From assembly GCA_023251235.1 (NCBI GenBank), contig JAHEZE010000006.1, positions 1-54,163 of the forward strand: a DNA stretch of 54,163 bases, in the 5' to 3' direction. The notes beneath the pieces are model-generated. The model saw only the letters and a program-made list of their open reading frames with translations, was not told where the DNA came from and did no database searches. The DNA comes from Sphingobacteriales bacterium (GTDB taxonomy: Bacteria > Bacteroidota > Bacteroidia > Chitinophagales > Chitinophagaceae). The first letter of the stretch is position 1; every line of letters begins with the position of its first letter. This document shows, piece after piece, positions 1 through 8,108 of the stretch. A program made the position numbers and the translations under genes.

Positions 1-9
1 ATAAAAATA

Positions 10-39
10 AAAAAGGTCCCGAAACTTCGGAACCTTTCA
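10..39 (-). terminator. Intrinsic terminator of rpsT
   Basis: Read on the minus strand, a 12-bp stem (positions 26-37 with 12-23, one G-U pair) with a very short loop is followed by a T-rich run at the window edge. It lies just after the rpsT stop codon. Confidence 0.8.
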
Positions 40-63
40 AAATAATTTATTCTAAAAATATCT

Positions 64-318
64 TTAGCTTAATTTGTTTAATTTTTTTGCCAGCTTGCTT
101 TTAAGGTTGGCGGCTTTGTTTTTGTGTATAACCCCTTTCTTTGCCAGCTTATCAATCATGGCAACAGTAGTTGGCATTTTTTCTGCAGCCGCTTTTTTCT
201 CTTTTACTTCCCTCAGATCACGGATAGCATTGCGGGTTGTTTTACCATAATATTTATTTCTTTCACGGCGTTTAGAAGCCTGACGAACATCTTTTTTTGT
301 TGCACTATGATTTGCCAT
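64..318 (-). CDS. rpsT: 30S ribosomal protein bS20
   Basis: Small-subunit protein that binds 16S rRNA during early 30S assembly. The 84-residue product is the usual length. It starts MANHSATKKDVRQ and is extremely rich in Lys, Arg and Ala, with the family's alternating basic helices through to a C-terminal KSKLAKKLNKL. It is monocistronic, with a near-consensus promoter just upstream and a strong hairpin terminator downstream. The ATG at 318 directly precedes the conserved ANH start, so the start is secure. Confidence 0.97.
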   Translation of the reverse strand: MANHSATKKDVRQASKRRERNKYYGKTTRNAIRDLREVKEKKAAAEKMPTTVAMIDKLAKKGVIHKNKAANLKSKLAKKLNKLS

Positions 319-340
319 TAACTTTTGTTTTTAAGGAGGG

Positions 341-372
341 CAAAGGTAGGGTTGCAGTGCTTAAGTACCAAA
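341..372 (-). promoter_or_regulatory. Bacteroidota-type promoter of rpsT
   Basis: On the minus strand a TTTG (-33) at 369-372 is followed after 20 bp by TACCTTTG (-7) at 341-348, matching the TTTG-N19-TAnnTTTG pattern known for primary sigma in Bacteroidota. The leader to the rpsT ATG would be about 15-20 nt. Confidence 0.6.
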
Positions 373-378
373 AGATCA

Positions 379-396
379 TCCCGATAATTATCGGGA
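379..396. repeat. TCCCGAT-ATCGGGA palindrome
   Basis: TCCCGATAATTATCGGGA is a perfect 18-nt palindrome. Related sequences lie at 29686-29703, 40958-40976 and, inside a gene, 42037-42054. No open frame uses it here. Confidence 0.75.
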
Positions 397-420
397 CCAA
401 ATTCCAAAAAAAGGCGAATA

Positions 421-440
421 CCTGCCTGCCGGCAGGCAGG
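421..440. repeat. CCTGCC palindromic repeat
   Basis: CCTGCCTGCCGGCAGGCAGG is a perfect 20-nt palindrome. The same core recurs with small changes at 4905-4925, 5178-5200, 24768-24791, 49425-49451, 49522-49548 and 54118-54137, so this is a dispersed family. Confidence 0.85.
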
Positions 441-461
441 GAATTGAAAGTGTACAAGAGA

Positions 462-505
462 GTGACCTGCCTCCGCCGAAACGGCTACGTGCAGGCAGGC
501 ACAAC
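462..505. repeat. 44-bp composite palindromic repeat, copy 1
   Basis: The outer arms CCTGCCT/AGGCAGG enclose an inner GCCG-AAA-CGGC hairpin. The reverse complement of all 44 bp recurs at 24583-24626 with a single mismatch, so the element is dispersed and occurs in both orientations. Confidence 0.85.
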
Positions 506-607
506 AGATGATGCTCAGGAACTTGAGGCTGGCATCCAATACTCCTAAATCTTCAAAATGTCAGCATATTCCGTTTTTTGGCAGATATTTGTAGCCTCAC
601 CCCCCAA

Positions 608-631
608 CCCCCTCTCCATATGGAGAGGGGG
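608..631. repeat. 24-nt perfect palindrome upstream of sucA
   Basis: Five C, TCTCC, ATAT, GGAGA, five G: a perfect 24-nt palindrome ending 23 nt before the sucA ATG. It can form a 10-bp hairpin in the mRNA leader, and its right arm makes the only purine-rich stretch before the gene. Confidence 0.75.
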
Positions 632-654
632 AGGAATGAAACGAGGACCCTGAA

Positions 655-3414
655 ATGAAAGACTTGCAGTACATCACCAGCCAGCACCCAAATTATATTG
701 AAAATTTATACATTGATTTTCTAAAAAATCCTGAAAGCATAGATCCGGATTTCAGAAAATTTTTTGAAGGATTTGATTTTGCCATAAAAAATGCCAGGGA
801 TATCTCAGGAATTAATGGTTCGCCTGTAAAAGAAATCAAAAAGGATATTGAAGAAGAAAATATTGATTGGAAAAAAGAATTGGGAGTGTACCGGATAATC
901 CTCGGTTATCGAAATAAAGGTCACCTGATTGCAAAAACCAATCCGATTCGGGAAAGAAAAGACAGGGGCGCCAATCTTGACCCTGGTTTCTTTGGCTTCA
1001 CAGAAGAAGACCTGGGTAAAACTTTTTCTGCGGGCAGTTTAATAGGTTTAGGTACAACAACCCTGAAAAATATTATTTCTCATCTTGAAAAATGTTATGC
1101 CAACCATGTTGGAATTGAGTTTAAATACATCAGCAATCAGGAAAAGATAAATTGGTTGACGAATGAAATTGAAAATAATTTTCACCACGCATTGTCACTG
1201 GAAAAACGCAAACGTATTTTAGAGAAACTGAACCAGGGAGTGATGTTCGAGAAATTTCTTCACACCAAATACGTAGGACAAAAAAGGTTTTCACTGGAGG
1301 GTGGAGAAACTACCATTGCTGCATTAGATTCTATTATCACTACGGCTGCTTCAATGGATGTAAATGAAGTGGTCATTGGTATGGCACATCGTGGCCGACT
1401 GAATGTGCTGGCAAATATCATGGGTAAAACCTATGAACAAATATTCAGCGAGTTTGAAGGAACAGCAAAGCTGGATCAGACCATGGGTAGCGGAGATGTA
1501 AAATATCATATGGGCTACGGAAGTGAAATGAAAACAAAAGATGGAAAAACAATTTACCTGAAGTTGATGCCCAACCCATCGCATCTTGAAGCTGTGGATC
1601 CGATAGTTGTTGGTTTTTCGAGAGCTAAGGCTGATGTTATGTATGAAAGCCATTTTGGAAAAATTCTACCAATACTTATTCATGGTGACTCTTCCGTAGC
1701 AGGGCAGGGAATTGTTTATGAAGTATTACAAATGAGTTACCTGAAAGGATATTATACCGGAGGCACCATTCATTTTGTTATCAATAACCAGATTGGATTT
1801 ACAACTGATTTTGATGATGCGAGAAGTTCAGATTACTGTACATCCCTGGCATCGGCTATTCAGGCTCCTGTTTTGCATGTAAATGGCGATGACCCGGAGG
1901 CAGTAGTGAAGTGTGTTGAAATGGCAACCAGATTCAGGCAGCAATTTCATTCTGATATTTTTGTTGATATGGTTTGTTACCGCCGGCACGGTCATAATGA
2001 AGGCGATGATCCGAAATTTACCCAACCCCATTTGTATGCATTGATTGATAAGCATCCTAATCCAAGGGAAGTTTATGTAAAATATTTACTGGAAAATGGT
2101 GACTCAGATGCACAGGTGCTGGCGAAGGAGATGGAGAAAAAATTCTGGGCAGATTTACAGGAACGATTGGATGAAGTAAAACAAAATCCTTTGCCTTATC
2201 ATTATCAGCCGCCGGAACTGGAATGGAAAAAACTACGGAGGGCTACCCTGGAAGATTTTGATGAATCTCCTTCCACTGCCATCAGCGAAGATGATTTTAA
2301 AAAAATATTTGAGGCCTTGATGCGTTGGCCTGATGAATTTCAACCGCTGAGAAAAGTGGAAAAAATTCTACAGGATAAAATAAAATTATTTAAAACAGAA
2401 AAGAAGATTGACTGGGCAACCGGGGAATTGTTGGCTTACGGGAGTTTATTACTGGAAGGGAAAGATGTAAGAATGAGCGGACAGGATGTACAGCGTGGTA
2501 CTTTCAGTCACCGGCACGCCGTGTTGAGAGACGAGAACACTGATAAAGCTTATAATCGTTTAAGTGAAATACCAGGCGCAAAAGGGAAATTCAGAATTTA
2601 TAATTCTTTACTGAGTGAGTATGGTGTTTTAGGTTTTGAATATGGATATGCTTTGGCCAATCCGAATGCATTGATTGTTTGGGAAGCACAGTTTGGCGAC
2701 TTTGGCAATGGGGCGCAAACAATGATCGACCAGTTTATTTCAAGCGGAGAACAGAAATGGAATCGTATGAATGCTGTTACCTTGTTATTGCCTCATGGTT
2801 ATGAAGGGCAGGGACCTGAACATAGTAGCGCCAGAGTAGAAAGATTTTTACAGTTGTGTGCAGAGTTAAATTTAGTAGTCACCAACATTACCACGGCATC
2901 TAATTTATTTCATGCGTTACGAAGACAACTGGCCTGGCCATTCAGAAAACCGTTGATTAATTTTTCGCCAAAAGCGAATCTTCGACATCCCGGATCTTTT
3001 TCTGAGGTAAATGAATTTACCAGAGAAACTTTTAAGGAGGTGATAGATGATGATTTTGCTGAAGTAAAAAAAGTAAAAAAAGTTTTGTTTTGCAGCGGGA
3101 AAATTTATTTTGATCTGGCTGAAAGACAAAAGAAAGATAAAAGAACTGATATTGCTATATTAAGAATGGAGCAGTTGTATCCTTTGCCATTGAAACAATT
3201 GGAATCTTTATATCAGAAATATAATAAAGCTACATGGTTCTGGATACAGGAAGAGCCGTTGAATATGGGAGCCGCATCTTACCTGCAAATGAACCTGAAG
3301 AGTATTAATTATGGTATGATCAGCAGGCAACCCTCCGCTTCAACAGCTACGGGATATGCAAAAGTGCATGCACAGGAACAGGCGGAGGTTATAGAAACGG
3401 CTTTTAGTATATGA
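655..3414 (+). CDS. sucA: 2-oxoglutarate dehydrogenase E1 component
   Basis: Thiamine-diphosphate-dependent decarboxylase of the TCA cycle. It converts 2-oxoglutarate to an enzyme-bound succinyl group that is passed to the lipoyl arm of E2 (next gene). The 919-residue length is typical. Visible family features are an N-terminal E2-binding stretch (QHPNYIENLYIDF), the MAHRGRLNVLANIMGK block near residue 245, and a CYRRHGHNEGDDP segment near 445 that belongs to the ThDP/metal site. The C-terminal transketolase-like half contains HGYEGQGPEHSSAR and ends in a QEEPLNMGA segment. sucB follows after 99 bp, so co-transcription is likely. E3 (lpd) is not in the window. The start codon follows a palindromic repeat and has no clear Shine-Dalgarno sequence. 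Confidence 0.97.
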   Translation: MKDLQYITSQHPNYIENLYIDFLKNPESIDPDFRKFFEGFDFAIKNARDISGINGSPVKEIKKDIEEENIDWKKELGVYRIILGYRNKGHLIAKTNPIRERKDRGANLDPGFFGFTEEDLGKTFSAGSLIGLGTTTLKNIISHLEKCYANHVGIEFKYISNQEKINWLTNEIENNFHHALSLEKRKRILEKLNQGVMFEKFLHTKYVGQKRFSLEGGETTIAALDSIITTAASMDVNEVVIGMAHRGRLNVLANIMGKTYEQIFSEFEGTAKLDQTMGSGDVKYHMGYGSEMKTKDGKTIYLKLMPNPSHLEAVDPIVVGFSRAKADVMYESHFGKILPILIHGDSSVAGQGIVYEVLQMSYLKGYYTGGTIHFVINNQIGFTTDFDDARSSDYCTSLASAIQAPVLHVNGDDPEAVVKCVEMATRFRQQFHSDIFVDMVCYRRHGHNEGDDPKFTQPHLYALIDKHPNPREVYVKYLLENGDSDAQVLAKEMEKKFWADLQERLDEVKQNPLPYHYQPPELEWKKLRRATLEDFDESPSTAISEDDFKKIFEALMRWPDEFQPLRKVEKILQDKIKLFKTEKKIDWATGELLAYGSLLLEGKDVRMSGQDVQRGTFSHRHAVLRDENTDKAYNRLSEIPGAKGKFRIYNSLLSEYGVLGFEYGYALANPNALIVWEAQFGDFGNGAQTMIDQFISSGEQKWNRMNAVTLLLPHGYEGQGPEHSSARVERFLQLCAELNLVVTNITTASNLFHALRRQLAWPFRKPLINFSPKANLRHPGSFSEVNEFTRETFKEVIDDDFAEVKKVKKVLFCSGKIYFDLAERQKKDKRTDIAILRMEQLYPLPLKQLESLYQKYNKATWFWIQEEPLNMGAASYLQMNLKSINYGMISRQPSASTATGYAKVHAQEQAEVIETAFSI

Positions 3415-3423
3415 AACCCCAAA

Positions 3424-3502
3424 CCCCTAAAGGGGCTTTAGGGAAAGACCAATAACTTTGAACAGTTTAAAGTATAAGAAATAAAACACTCCCTTTAGGG
3501 AG
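3424..3502. repeat. Two CCCTTTAGGG-family palindromes between sucA and sucB
   Basis: CCCCTAAAGGGG at 3424-3435 and CTCCCTTTAGGGAG at 3489-3502. The second continues as ATGGAGGGTTT into the sucB ATG, so the element forms the immediate translation-initiation region. A similar arrangement precedes lysC at 26101-26123. Confidence 0.75.
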
Positions 3503-3513
3503 ATGGAGGGTTT

Positions 3514-4749
3514 ATGATCGATATAAAAGTTCCTACAGTAGGTGAATCCATCAGCGAAGTGACTTTGCTGAAATGGAATAAAAAAGATGGAGACTATGTA
3601 GAAAGAGATGAAGTGATTGCTGAACTGGAAAGTGAAAAAGCCACTTTTGAAGTGAATGCTGAAAAAGCAGGTATTATCAAACTTGCATCCTTTAGTGAAG
3701 GGGATACAATAAAAATCGGAGACTTGCTTGCATCAATTGATGATTCAGTTGCCAAACCTGCTTCCCCGAATGGTAAGCCTGAAGCAAAAGAAGAAAAGAA
3801 ATCAACCAGGAAGAAAGATTCAGTGATTGAAGAAAAGCTTCAAAGCCCCCCTTTAGTGGACGGGGGTACTAAAGCATCTCCTGTTGCTGCGGCGATAATG
3901 GCTGATAAAAAAGTTAATCCTAAAAAAATTACTCCATCAGGTCCTGAAGGAAAGATTCTGAAAGATGATGTGATTGCTGCACTGAATAATCCAGGTCGTA
4001 AACCCGGGGTCGAATTATTTTCAAGAAATGAGAAGCCGGAGAAGATGAGTAATCTGCGCAAAACAATTTCAAGAAGATTAGTGGAGGCGAAGAACACGAC
4101 TGCGATGCTCACTACATTCAATGAAGTGAATATGCAGCCGGTGATGGAAATAAGAAACAAGTACAAGGATAAGTTTAAGGAAATACATGGAGTGGGCTTA
4201 GGTTTTATGAGTTTTTTTGTAAAGGCCTGTTGTTATGCTTTACAGGAATGGCCAACCGTGAATGCTTATATTGACGGAGATAATTTTGTGTATCATGATT
4301 TCTGTGATATTTCCATAGCAGTATCAACACCGAGAGGATTAACTGTACCGGTGATTCGTAATGCAGAAAGTCTGAGTATGGCTGAAATAGAAATGAAAGT
4401 AGTAGAACTGGCAGGCAAAGCAAGAGATAATAAACTTTCAATGGAAGAACTGCAGGGAGGCACATTTACAATTACCAATGGTGGCGTGTTTGGCTCATTG
4501 CTTAGTACACCCATTATCAATATTCCGCAAAGCGCTATTCTTGGAATGCATAAAATTGAAGAACGACCGATTGCAGTAAACGGACAGGTTGTGGTCAAGC
4601 CAATGATGTATGTGGCCTTAAGTTATGATCATCGTATTATTGATGGCAGAGAGAGTGTAGGATTTTTGGTAAGAGTAAAAGAGTTATTGGAAAATCCTGA
4701 TCAGTTATTGTTTGGAAAAGATCCGGTGAAAGCGTTGCTGGAGGTTTGA
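3514..4749 (+). CDS. sucB: Dihydrolipoyl succinyltransferase (E2)
   Basis: Core acyltransferase of the 2-oxoglutarate dehydrogenase complex; moves succinyl from E1 to CoA through a lipoyl arm. The 411 residues comprise a single lipoyl domain (1-75) with lipoyl-lysine K42 in ESEKATFEV, a linker rich in Pro, Lys and Glu, a peripheral-subunit-binding domain (about 118-155, [17 protein letters not shown]), and a catalytic domain ending in [12 protein letters not shown], where H373 and D377 are the expected catalytic residues. The first linker (about 76-117) includes SPPLVDGG, encoded by a C-run/G-run repeat of the type seen between genes here. Pairing with sucA and the single lipoyl domain favour succinyl- over acetyltransferase. 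Confidence 0.96.
   Translation: MIDIKVPTVGESISEVTLLKWNKKDGDYVERDEVIAELESEKATFEVNAEKAGIIKLASFSEGDTIKIGDLLASIDDSVAKPASPNGKPEAKEEKKSTRKKDSVIEEKLQSPPLVDGGTKASPVAAAIMADKKVNPKKITPSGPEGKILKDDVIAALNNPGRKPGVELFSRNEKPEKMSNLRKTISRRLVEAKNTTAMLTTFNEVNMQPVMEIRNKYKDKFKEIHGVGLGFMSFFVKACCYALQEWPTVNAYIDGDNFVYHDFCDISIAVSTPRGLTVPVIRNAESLSMAEIEMKVVELAGKARDNKLSMEELQGGTFTITNGGVFGSLLSTPIINIPQSAILGMHKIEERPIAVNGQVVVKPMMYVALSYDHRIIDGRESVGFLVRVKELLENPDQLLFGKDPVKALLEV
3845..3867. repeat. C-run/G-run repeat inside sucB linker
   Basis: Six C, TTTAG, a short spacer, then five G form an imperfect palindrome of the CCCTTTAGGG family. It lies in frame in the flexible linker between the lipoyl and binding domains, where extra residues should be tolerated. 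Confidence 0.5.
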
Positions 4750-4825
4750 CCCCTGATGAAAAAAATCAATATTCAATGTTCAGTTAATTGAGGCGGTCTG
4801 TTCAGATGGATCGATTTTTTCATTC

Positions 4826-4833
4826 TAAGTTTG
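4826..4833 (+). promoter_or_regulatory. Possible -7 box abutting the RsmB-like gene
   Basis: TAAGTTTG matches TAnnTTTG and ends only 4 bp before the GTG start at 4838. If used, the transcript would begin at or near the start codon (leaderless). No convincing -33 element was seen. Confidence 0.3.
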
Positions 4834-4837
4834 CCGG

Positions 4838-6055
4838 GTGAGCCGTTATCATTCATATATCAATTCTGCAAAGCAAATTCTTCAATTATACAAAGGAGAT
4901 GAACCCTGCCTGACCGGCAGGCAGGCTTTCGCATCTTTTCTGAAAAAATATTTTGGAGCAAATAAAAGATTTGGTTCAAAAGACAGGAAGCAGATCAATA
5001 ATTTATGTTTCTGCTTTTTTCGTTTGGGAAAAGCGGTGATGAATGTTTCGCTGGAGGAAAAAATATTGACAGCTCTATTCTTATGTTCAACTTCATCAAA
5101 TGAAATTCTTGCTTCTTTAAAACCTGAGTGGGATAATCAAACGGGTTTATCGATCAGAGAAAAATTATTAATTATTAACCCGCCTGCCGGACGGGCAGGT
5201 TCTCCATTATTAATTGAAAAGGTTTTTCCCTGGAAAGAAGAACTGAGTGAGGGAGTTGAGTATGAAAAATTCAGTGAATCTTTTTTTATTCAGCCTGATT
5301 TATTTCTTCGCCTTCGGCCCGGTAAAGAAAAAATTGTAACAGAGAAACTAAACGATAAGAAGATTCATTTTGATATTGTTTCTGAAAATTGTATTTCATT
5401 ACCCAACGCTTCAAAGATTGATGAAGTGATTGAACTGGATAAAGAAGCCGTAGTGCAGGATTATAATTCGCAAAAAACAGGTGAGTTCCTTCATAGCCTC
5501 AAACCTCAAACCTTAAACCTTAAACCTTCTCTTTGGGATTGCTGTGCCGGCAGCGGAGGAAAATCGATCATGGCATATGATATAAATCCCAATATTGATC
5601 TCACTGTTTCAGATTCAAGAGAAAGTATTCTTGCTAATCTTAAAAAGAGATTTCAAAAAGCAGAAATCAAAAGCTATAAATTTTTTATGGCTGATGTTGC
5701 TCACTCACCACTCACCATCCACCACTCACCTTTTGATCTCATCATCGCTGATGTTCCCTGCACCGGATCGGGTACCTGGGCCCGTACACCTGAACAACTT
5801 TATTTCTTTGATAAAATAAAAATTGAAAAATACGCTTCCCTGCAAAAAAAGATTGTTTCAAATGCGATTCCACATCTTAAGCCTGGCGGTTTATTTATTT
5901 ATATAACCTGCTCAGTGTTCAAAAAAGAAAATGAGGAAGTAGAAGAGTTTATAAAAGATAAATTTCAGCTCAAGCTGATTAAAAAAGAAGTTTTAAAAGG
6001 GTATGATAAAAAAGCGGATTCAATGTTTGTGGCAATTCTTCAGAATCCATTATAA
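4838..6055 (+). CDS. RsmB-like RNA (cytosine-C5) methyltransferase
   Basis: NOL1/NOP2/Sun-family SAM-dependent m5C methyltransferase, closest in layout to 16S rRNA methyltransferase RsmB. The N-terminal part (about 1-100) looks NusB-like (GSKDRKQINNLCF). The Rossmann core begins at the SAM loop DCCAGSGGKS. Motif IV PCTGSG carries C308, and the ITCSVF motif carries the expected nucleophile C358. The GTG start at 4838 fits the conserved N-terminus. Oddly, the gene contains four dispersed or tandem repeats (4905-4925, 5178-5200, 5497-5528, 5699-5730), all kept in frame and none touching a catalytic motif. Its 3' end overlaps the convergent protease gene by 6 bp. The substrate, 16S C967 or another site, cannot be fixed from sequence. 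Confidence 0.85.
   Translation: MSRYHSYINSAKQILQLYKGDEPCLTGRQAFASFLKKYFGANKRFGSKDRKQINNLCFCFFRLGKAVMNVSLEEKILTALFLCSTSSNEILASLKPEWDNQTGLSIREKLLIINPPAGRAGSPLLIEKVFPWKEELSEGVEYEKFSESFFIQPDLFLRLRPGKEKIVTEKLNDKKIHFDIVSENCISLPNASKIDEVIELDKEAVVQDYNSQKTGEFLHSLKPQTLNLKPSLWDCCAGSGGKSIMAYDINPNIDLTVSDSRESILANLKKRFQKAEIKSYKFFMADVAHSPLTIHHSPFDLIIADVPCTGSGTWARTPEQLYFFDKIKIEKYASLQKKIVSNAIPHLKPGGLFIYITCSVFKKENEEVEEFIKDKFQLKLIKKEVLKGYDKKADSMFVAILQNPL
4905..4925. repeat. CCTGCC palindrome inserted in frame in RsmB-like gene
   Basis: CCTGCCTGACCGG followed by CAGGCAGG: 21 bp, exactly seven codons, spanning residues 23-30 (PCLTGRQA). Conserved-looking N-terminal sequence flanks it (QLYKGDE before, FASFLKKYF after), suggesting insertion into an existing reading frame. 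Confidence 0.7.
5178..5200. repeat. Second GC-rich palindrome in RsmB-like gene
   Basis: The core CCTGCC-ggacg-GGCAGG encodes PPAGRAG at residues 115-121. It is another member of the CCTGCC family. Confidence 0.6.
5497..5528. repeat. CCTYAAA tandem repeat in RsmB-like gene
   Basis: About four and a half 7-bp units (CCTCAAA, CCTCAAA, CCTTAAA, CCTTAAA, CCTT) encode part of HSLKPQTLNLKPSL, immediately before the SAM-binding motif DCCAGSGG. Confidence 0.7.
5699..5730. repeat. CTCACCA-type degenerate repeat in RsmB-like gene
   Basis: Degenerate units (CTCACCA, CTCACCATC, CACCACTCACC) encode AHSPLTIHHSP, just before motif IV (FDLIIADVPC). A related array with the complementary sense lies in waaA at 40061-40096. 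Confidence 0.65.
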
Positions 6056-8059
6056 TTTGATTAAGTCAGTTGTTCCAATTGGATTCTGTTTATTATAAAC
6101 CTTAATAATATATTTTCCTCTTGCAAAATGACTGATCGGTATTTCAATAAATGATTGACCAATTCCTTTCGACTTTTGCATTTTCGCCATCAACTGGCCT
6201 TTCATATTATAAATTAGAATTGGCATTTCCGGCACAGCATATTTTGTTTCTACCAGCAATGTTACAAAATCCCCGCTTGCAGGATTAGGCATTAACGATA
6301 AATGATCTTTATTAGGATCGGGATTTACAATACCGGTTATTACACAGGGAGAGGAAATACTTAACGTAGTAGTATCAATATAGGCATCAGTAAAGGTGGC
6401 TGCAGCTGTGTCAATAATTTGTTTTATGCGGTAGGAAAAAATTCCTGATGAACCTGTAGTGAGGGTATTCACAAACTGGTATGCATGATTGGTTAAAATA
6501 CTTCCGTTAGTGGGAGTTACATCAGCAATTTTTGAAAAATTTATTTCACCCGGCGCTTTTCTTTCAAGTTCATACTTCATGGCTCCCACATCCTTGCTGT
6601 TCCAGTTTACAGTGATCTTACAGTCGTTTAATGAAGAAGTGGAGGTTACATAATCAACTAATAAATTTGTAAATGCTTTTTTCATATCCGGAATTCCATA
6701 GCCAATCCTGTCGTTTGGAGTCATGAAAATGCTTCCGGCCTGCCATAATGCAGATCTTATTTTCATATTATTAAATTCCGGGAAGCCCTGCCATAAAATA
6801 GTACCCAGCCCGGCCATATTCGGACATGCGAAAGATGTACCATTGCTGGTTCCAATACCTGATGGTGATTGAACCATTGCACTGACACCAACCGATGCCA
6901 TATCCGGTTTTATCTGTCCATCACCGGAGGGACCAAAACTGGAAAAACTACCCACTATACCGGATGAATTTACAGCGCCAACAGCAATCACACTATCTCC
7001 ATCTGATGGGGTAGTAATAAAATGCCAGGGAGAACTACCGGCATTGCCCGCAGCCACAAAAACAAGAATTCCTTTTTTAGCTGCCAGGTCTGCTGCAATT
7101 GCGGACATAGTAGTGTTGCCGTCAAGTGTGCTGTAAGGATAATCAGGAACTCCTCCTGAAAAACCATAACCATAACCGAGTGATGACGATATGATATCGG
7201 TGCCTGCACTATCTGCTCTTTCTGCGCCACAAGCCCAGTTATGTTCTTCAATCGGATATTCACTTGCATCATCTTCAGTACGGAAAAGCCAGAAACTTGC
7301 TTTAGGTGCTTTGCCAATGAATTGTCCGGGAATATTTGCTGCAATAGTGGACATACATTCCATTCCATGACTGCCATCATTGATGACATTGGATTCACGG
7401 GCCACAAAATCCCATGTATTTAATACCTGGGCATTGATATTTGTACTGTCAAATGCGGGAAGAACAGTATAATTATTGAAGCCATTATCCAGCATCGCAA
7501 TCTGCATGCCTTGTCCGCGCAGACCAATATTATGAAGGAACTGTGCTTTATGAAGATTTATTTCATTAAAAGATCCGGTTCCATAATTAAAAAAGTCATC
7601 AGCAGTTTTAGCCGTTCTTGAAGGATTGATCAGGGGATTAAAGTTCTGTTCAATTAAAAATTTATTGCCGGGGCTGGTATTACTAAATGCTATTCTTGCT
7701 GCGATGGCCGTTACACTTTGCACAAAAGACAAAGCATTAATAGCCGTGATCGCATTGGCATCTGAAGTTTGAATGGAAACAGAATTCAACCATTTAGAAA
7801 CATTTAATACAACAACATTGGGTATACTTTGAATTTGTGTAACATAAGAAGGAGTTACTGGTAAATCTGTGCTGTCAATTGCAATAGCATATTTAGTTCT
7901 TCTGTTGATGGCTCTTTGTGACAGATATGCAGAAGGATTATTGATCGAAAACGGATTATTTCCTTTATTCTTTAGTTTAACTATGTAACGGGTGAATTGT
8001 GCTTCTGAAAAATTGCTGACCAGTAGAGTGGAAAAAATAATCAGGAACAGTTTGTTCAT
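6050..8059 (-). CDS. Secreted subtilisin-like serine protease with T9SS sorting tail
   Basis: Peptidase family S8. Numbered from the ATG at 8059 (669 residues), it has a signal peptide (MNKLFLIIFSTLLVSNFSEAQ), a propeptide-like region, and a catalytic domain with D191 (AMLDNGF), H231 (GSHGMEC), oxyanion N339 (AAGNAG) and S409 (NGTSFACP). A fibronectin-like stretch is followed by a Por/type IX sorting domain (from MPNPASGDF to the C-terminus), so it is probably exported across the outer membrane. The open frame extends 8 codons upstream to 8083, but the 8059 start gives a canonical signal peptide. It is convergent with the RsmB-like gene and follows a lipoprotein gene 25-50 bp upstream; the two may be co-transcribed. 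Confidence 0.9.
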   Translation of the reverse strand: MNKLFLIIFSTLLVSNFSEAQFTRYIVKLKNKGNNPFSINNPSAYLSQRAINRRTKYAIAIDSTDLPVTPSYVTQIQSIPNVVVLNVSKWLNSVSIQTSDANAITAINALSFVQSVTAIAARIAFSNTSPGNKFLIEQNFNPLINPSRTAKTADDFFNYGTGSFNEINLHKAQFLHNIGLRGQGMQIAMLDNGFNNYTVLPAFDSTNINAQVLNTWDFVARESNVINDGSHGMECMSTIAANIPGQFIGKAPKASFWLFRTEDDASEYPIEEHNWACGAERADSAGTDIISSSLGYGYGFSGGVPDYPYSTLDGNTTMSAIAADLAAKKGILVFVAAGNAGSSPWHFITTPSDGDSVIAVGAVNSSGIVGSFSSFGPSGDGQIKPDMASVGVSAMVQSPSGIGTSNGTSFACPNMAGLGTILWQGFPEFNNMKIRSALWQAGSIFMTPNDRIGYGIPDMKKAFTNLLVDYVTSTSSLNDCKITVNWNSKDVGAMKYELERKAPGEINFSKIADVTPTNGSILTNHAYQFVNTLTTGSSGIFSYRIKQIIDTAAATFTDAYIDTTTLSISSPCVITGIVNPDPNKDHLSLMPNPASGDFVTLLVETKYAVPEMPILIYNMKGQLMAKMQKSKGIGQSFIEIPISHFARGKYIIKVYNKQNPIGTTDLIKL

Positions 8060-8108
8060 CGGGTTTAATTTGACCAAAATCAAAATTAACTAATAAAAAT
8101 GAAGCGAT

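Larger units (their letters stand above)
319..654. other. Repeat-rich intergenic region between rpsT and sucA
   Basis: Apart from the rpsT promoter I see no gene here. Short frames in both directions run through palindromic repeats and show no recognisable protein. The segment carries four repeat elements of different families (379-396, 421-440, 462-505, 608-631), listed separately. Confidence 0.6.

Noticed and set aside
297-548. Open frames of 73-83 codons on both strands between rpsT and sucA
   Set aside because: They run through three palindromic repeats, show no protein family and overlap each other on opposite strands.
5497-5528. Telomere-like CCTTAAA array
   Set aside because: Short, in frame within a coding gene in a bacterial chromosome; best explained as one of the degenerate tandem repeats.
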